From positions 1-13,477 of the forward strand of contig CALAVD010000053.1 in assembly GCA_937892085.1 (NCBI GenBank): 13,477 nucleotides of DNA, read 5' to 3'. This document shows, in pieces, positions 12,507 through 13,477 of this stretch. This DNA is from an uncultured Prevotellaceae bacterium. GTDB taxonomy: Bacteria; Bacteroidota; Bacteroidia; Bacteroidales; Muribaculaceae. The notes below the pieces were generated by a model. The model searched no databases and was not told the origin of the DNA. It saw nothing but the letters and a program-made list of their open reading frames with translations. Made by a program: the position numbers and the translations under genes. The stretch's first letter is position 1. Each line of letters begins with the position of its first letter.

Positions 12507-13334
12507 CTATAGCCTGAACATTCCTTTTATCATAATTTTGAAGAAAACCAGGACGCCTATCATAAGCACGGCATATACACCCAGCAGGATGTAGTCGATT
12601 TGGTTAGCTTCCGCCAGGAGTGATTTGTAGCTGTTTGGATCGCCTATCTTATCCATTGGCATGATGGCAAGCAACGTGCACACAATGCCCAGAATGCCGG
12701 CGATAAATGGCATGATAAACGTTGAGGCGGAGGCTATGAGTATCATGTTGAGCAATCCAAAGATGAAGGATAGCACAAAGAACCCTAGTGCCAGGAACCC
12801 AAATTTCTCATTCTTGATAATGCGCAAGATTATCACAACACAAATGCCGATGATGAATAGTGAACTAAAGAGCATGAAGAGTCCGGGGGCTGTGCCTTTA
12901 TGCACATCAAGCAAATCGAAAGAACGGATAAAAGTAATCAAGCCTGTAATGGCAGTGTAAGCCAGCACGAGGAACAAAATCAGCTTGAAAATGCCTTGGG
13001 TGTCCATGTTGGCCAAGGGATTAGGGGCTGGCTGAACGGGTTGCTGGCCTGATTGCTGATAGGGCTGCTGGGCAGGCTGCTGATAGGGTTGCTGGGGAGC
13101 ATACTGGGGCTGTGCCGGTGAGGCGGGAGGAACGGGTGCTGCTGGAGGCACAGGGGCAGCGGGCTGTGCTGGTGCTAAATATTGCGCCAGTTCGGGCACT
13201 TGGCTTGCGGGAGTCCAATTTGCCATCCCTTCGGTCCACACCATTGAGTTGGGTCCTAACCCATGTTGCACCAGCTGATCAGCGGGCATGGGCCCTACAT
13301 TCTGATTGTTCTGGATAATAAAAAACTGTTTCAT
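12507..13334 (-). CDS. GYF_2-domain membrane protein with Pro/Gln-rich linker
   Basis: A 275-residue protein. I chose ATG 13334 (MKQFFIIQNNQNVGPMPADQ) because the GYF_2 (DUF4339) domain begins at once; an in-frame TTG at 13361 adds nine residues. The GYF_2 domain covers about 1-50 with the hallmark VGPM (13-16), a GLGPNSMVW strand (25-33) and EGMANWTPA (35-43). A low-complexity Ala/Pro then Gln/Pro/Tyr linker (53-108) follows, including QQPYQQPAQQPYQQ. The C-terminal half has about five hydrophobic helices (near 115-137, 150-172, 177-200, 203-225 and 247-268). GYF-like domains bind proline-rich peptides in eukaryotes; in bacteria this type is usually fused to membrane domains and has no proven role. 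A good minus-strand promoter lies at 13383-13413 and a strong terminator follows the stop. Confidence 0.85.
   Translation of the reverse strand: MKQFFIIQNNQNVGPMPADQLVQHGLGPNSMVWTEGMANWTPASQVPELAQYLAPAQPAAPVPPAAPVPPASPAQPQYAPQQPYQQPAQQPYQQSGQQPVQPAPNPLANMDTQGIFKLILFLVLAYTAITGLITFIRSFDLLDVHKGTAPGLFMLFSSLFIIGICVVIILRIIKNEKFGFLALGFFVLSFIFGLLNMILIASASTFIMPFIAGILGIVCTLLAIMPMDKIGDPNSYKSLLAEANQIDYILLGVYAVLMIGVLVFFKIMIKGMFRL
13045..13100 (-). repeat. 24-base imperfect tandem repeat encoding the QQPYQQPA/QQPYQQSG linker
   Basis: The segment TGCTGATAGGG recurs at 13054 and 13078, a 24-base period equal to eight residues, with degenerate flanking copies. The repeat keeps the frame, so copy-number change would alter only linker length. 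Confidence 0.5.
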
Positions 13335-13382
13335 AGTAGAGACTGTTAGAGGGTAATTCAATATTTCTTCTTTTTCACCTCA

Positions 13383-13413
13383 CAAAGCTAAACATTATTA
13401 TCCAAACGGCAAA
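13383..13413 (-). promoter_or_regulatory. Bacteroidetes-type promoter for the GYF_2 gene
   Basis: On the minus strand a perfect -33 TTTG (13413 down to 13410) is followed after 19 bases by a perfect -7 TAGCTTTG (13390 down to 13383). Transcription would start near 13376, about 42 bases before ATG 13334. It is the best promoter match in the window and supports a Bacteroidota origin. Confidence 0.65.
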
Positions 13414-13477
13414 ATTTTATGCTAATTATTTAAAAATTCTTTTTTAAGGTGGGTTCTATAAATTAACTTGAGAGATC

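Noticed and set aside
13045..13100. CRISPR-like array in the 24-base repeat
   Set aside because: The repeat is in frame within a Pro/Gln-rich linker, has no spacers and is imperfect; it is a coding microrepeat.

Overview
The window looks like a chromosomal stretch from a member of the Bacteroidales (Bacteroidota), in the Muribaculaceae/Prevotellaceae/Bacteroidaceae range. The evidence is a PorQ-type outer-membrane protein, short secreted proteins carrying only a TonB C-terminal domain, a Wzc-like tyrosine kinase with a YGYG-rich tail, and the short RsmI-like methyltransferase typical of this phylum. Several start regions also carry Bacteroidetes-type promoter elements (TTTG-like -33, TAnnTTTG -7), and Shine-Dalgarno sequences are mostly absent. 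No rRNA, tRNA, CRISPR array, insertion sequence or phage gene is visible. The genus cannot be fixed from the sequence alone.

Layout. 3-458 (+): 3' part of a secreted TonB C-terminal-domain protein. 558-1586 (-): porQ, convergent with it. 1587-1895: AT-rich divergent promoter region. 1896-2351 (+): second secreted TonB C-terminal-domain protein, with a probable terminator at 2377-2413. 2436-3533 (+) and 3538-4713 (-): two paralogous multi-pass acyltransferase-3 proteins, tail to tail with four bases between their stops. 4827-7259 (-): Wzc/BY-kinase polysaccharide co-polymerase, separated from the second acyltransferase by a 14-bp perfect inverted repeat. 7260-7465: divergent promoters. 7466-9940 (+): secreted M6-family metalloprotease with a C-terminal dockerin-like module. 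9967-10674 (+): RsmI-like SAM methyltransferase. 10776-11756 (+): YycJ/WalJ-like metallo-beta-lactamase-fold hydrolase. 11868-12407 (+): small secreted protein of unknown function. 12507-13334 (-): GYF_2-domain membrane protein, with a strong terminator at 12442-12482 between the last two convergent genes.

How the genes may work together. 2436-7259 reads as a small cell-surface polysaccharide module: a chain-length/export kinase plus two membrane acyltransferases that could acylate a surface glycan. The usual glycosyltransferases, Wza exporter, flippase and polymerase are not in the window. PorQ and the TonB-like proteins belong to the outer envelope. The M6 protease is exported but ends in a dockerin-like module, not a type IX secretion signal. 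The methyltransferase and MBL-fold hydrolase look like housekeeping genes.

I did not find a convincing new multi-gene system. The observations most worth checking are the convergent acyltransferase pair in which one copy has lost a putative catalytic histidine, the unanchored TonB-like domains flanking porQ, the long dyad between the kinase and acyltransferase genes, and the dockerin-ended protease.
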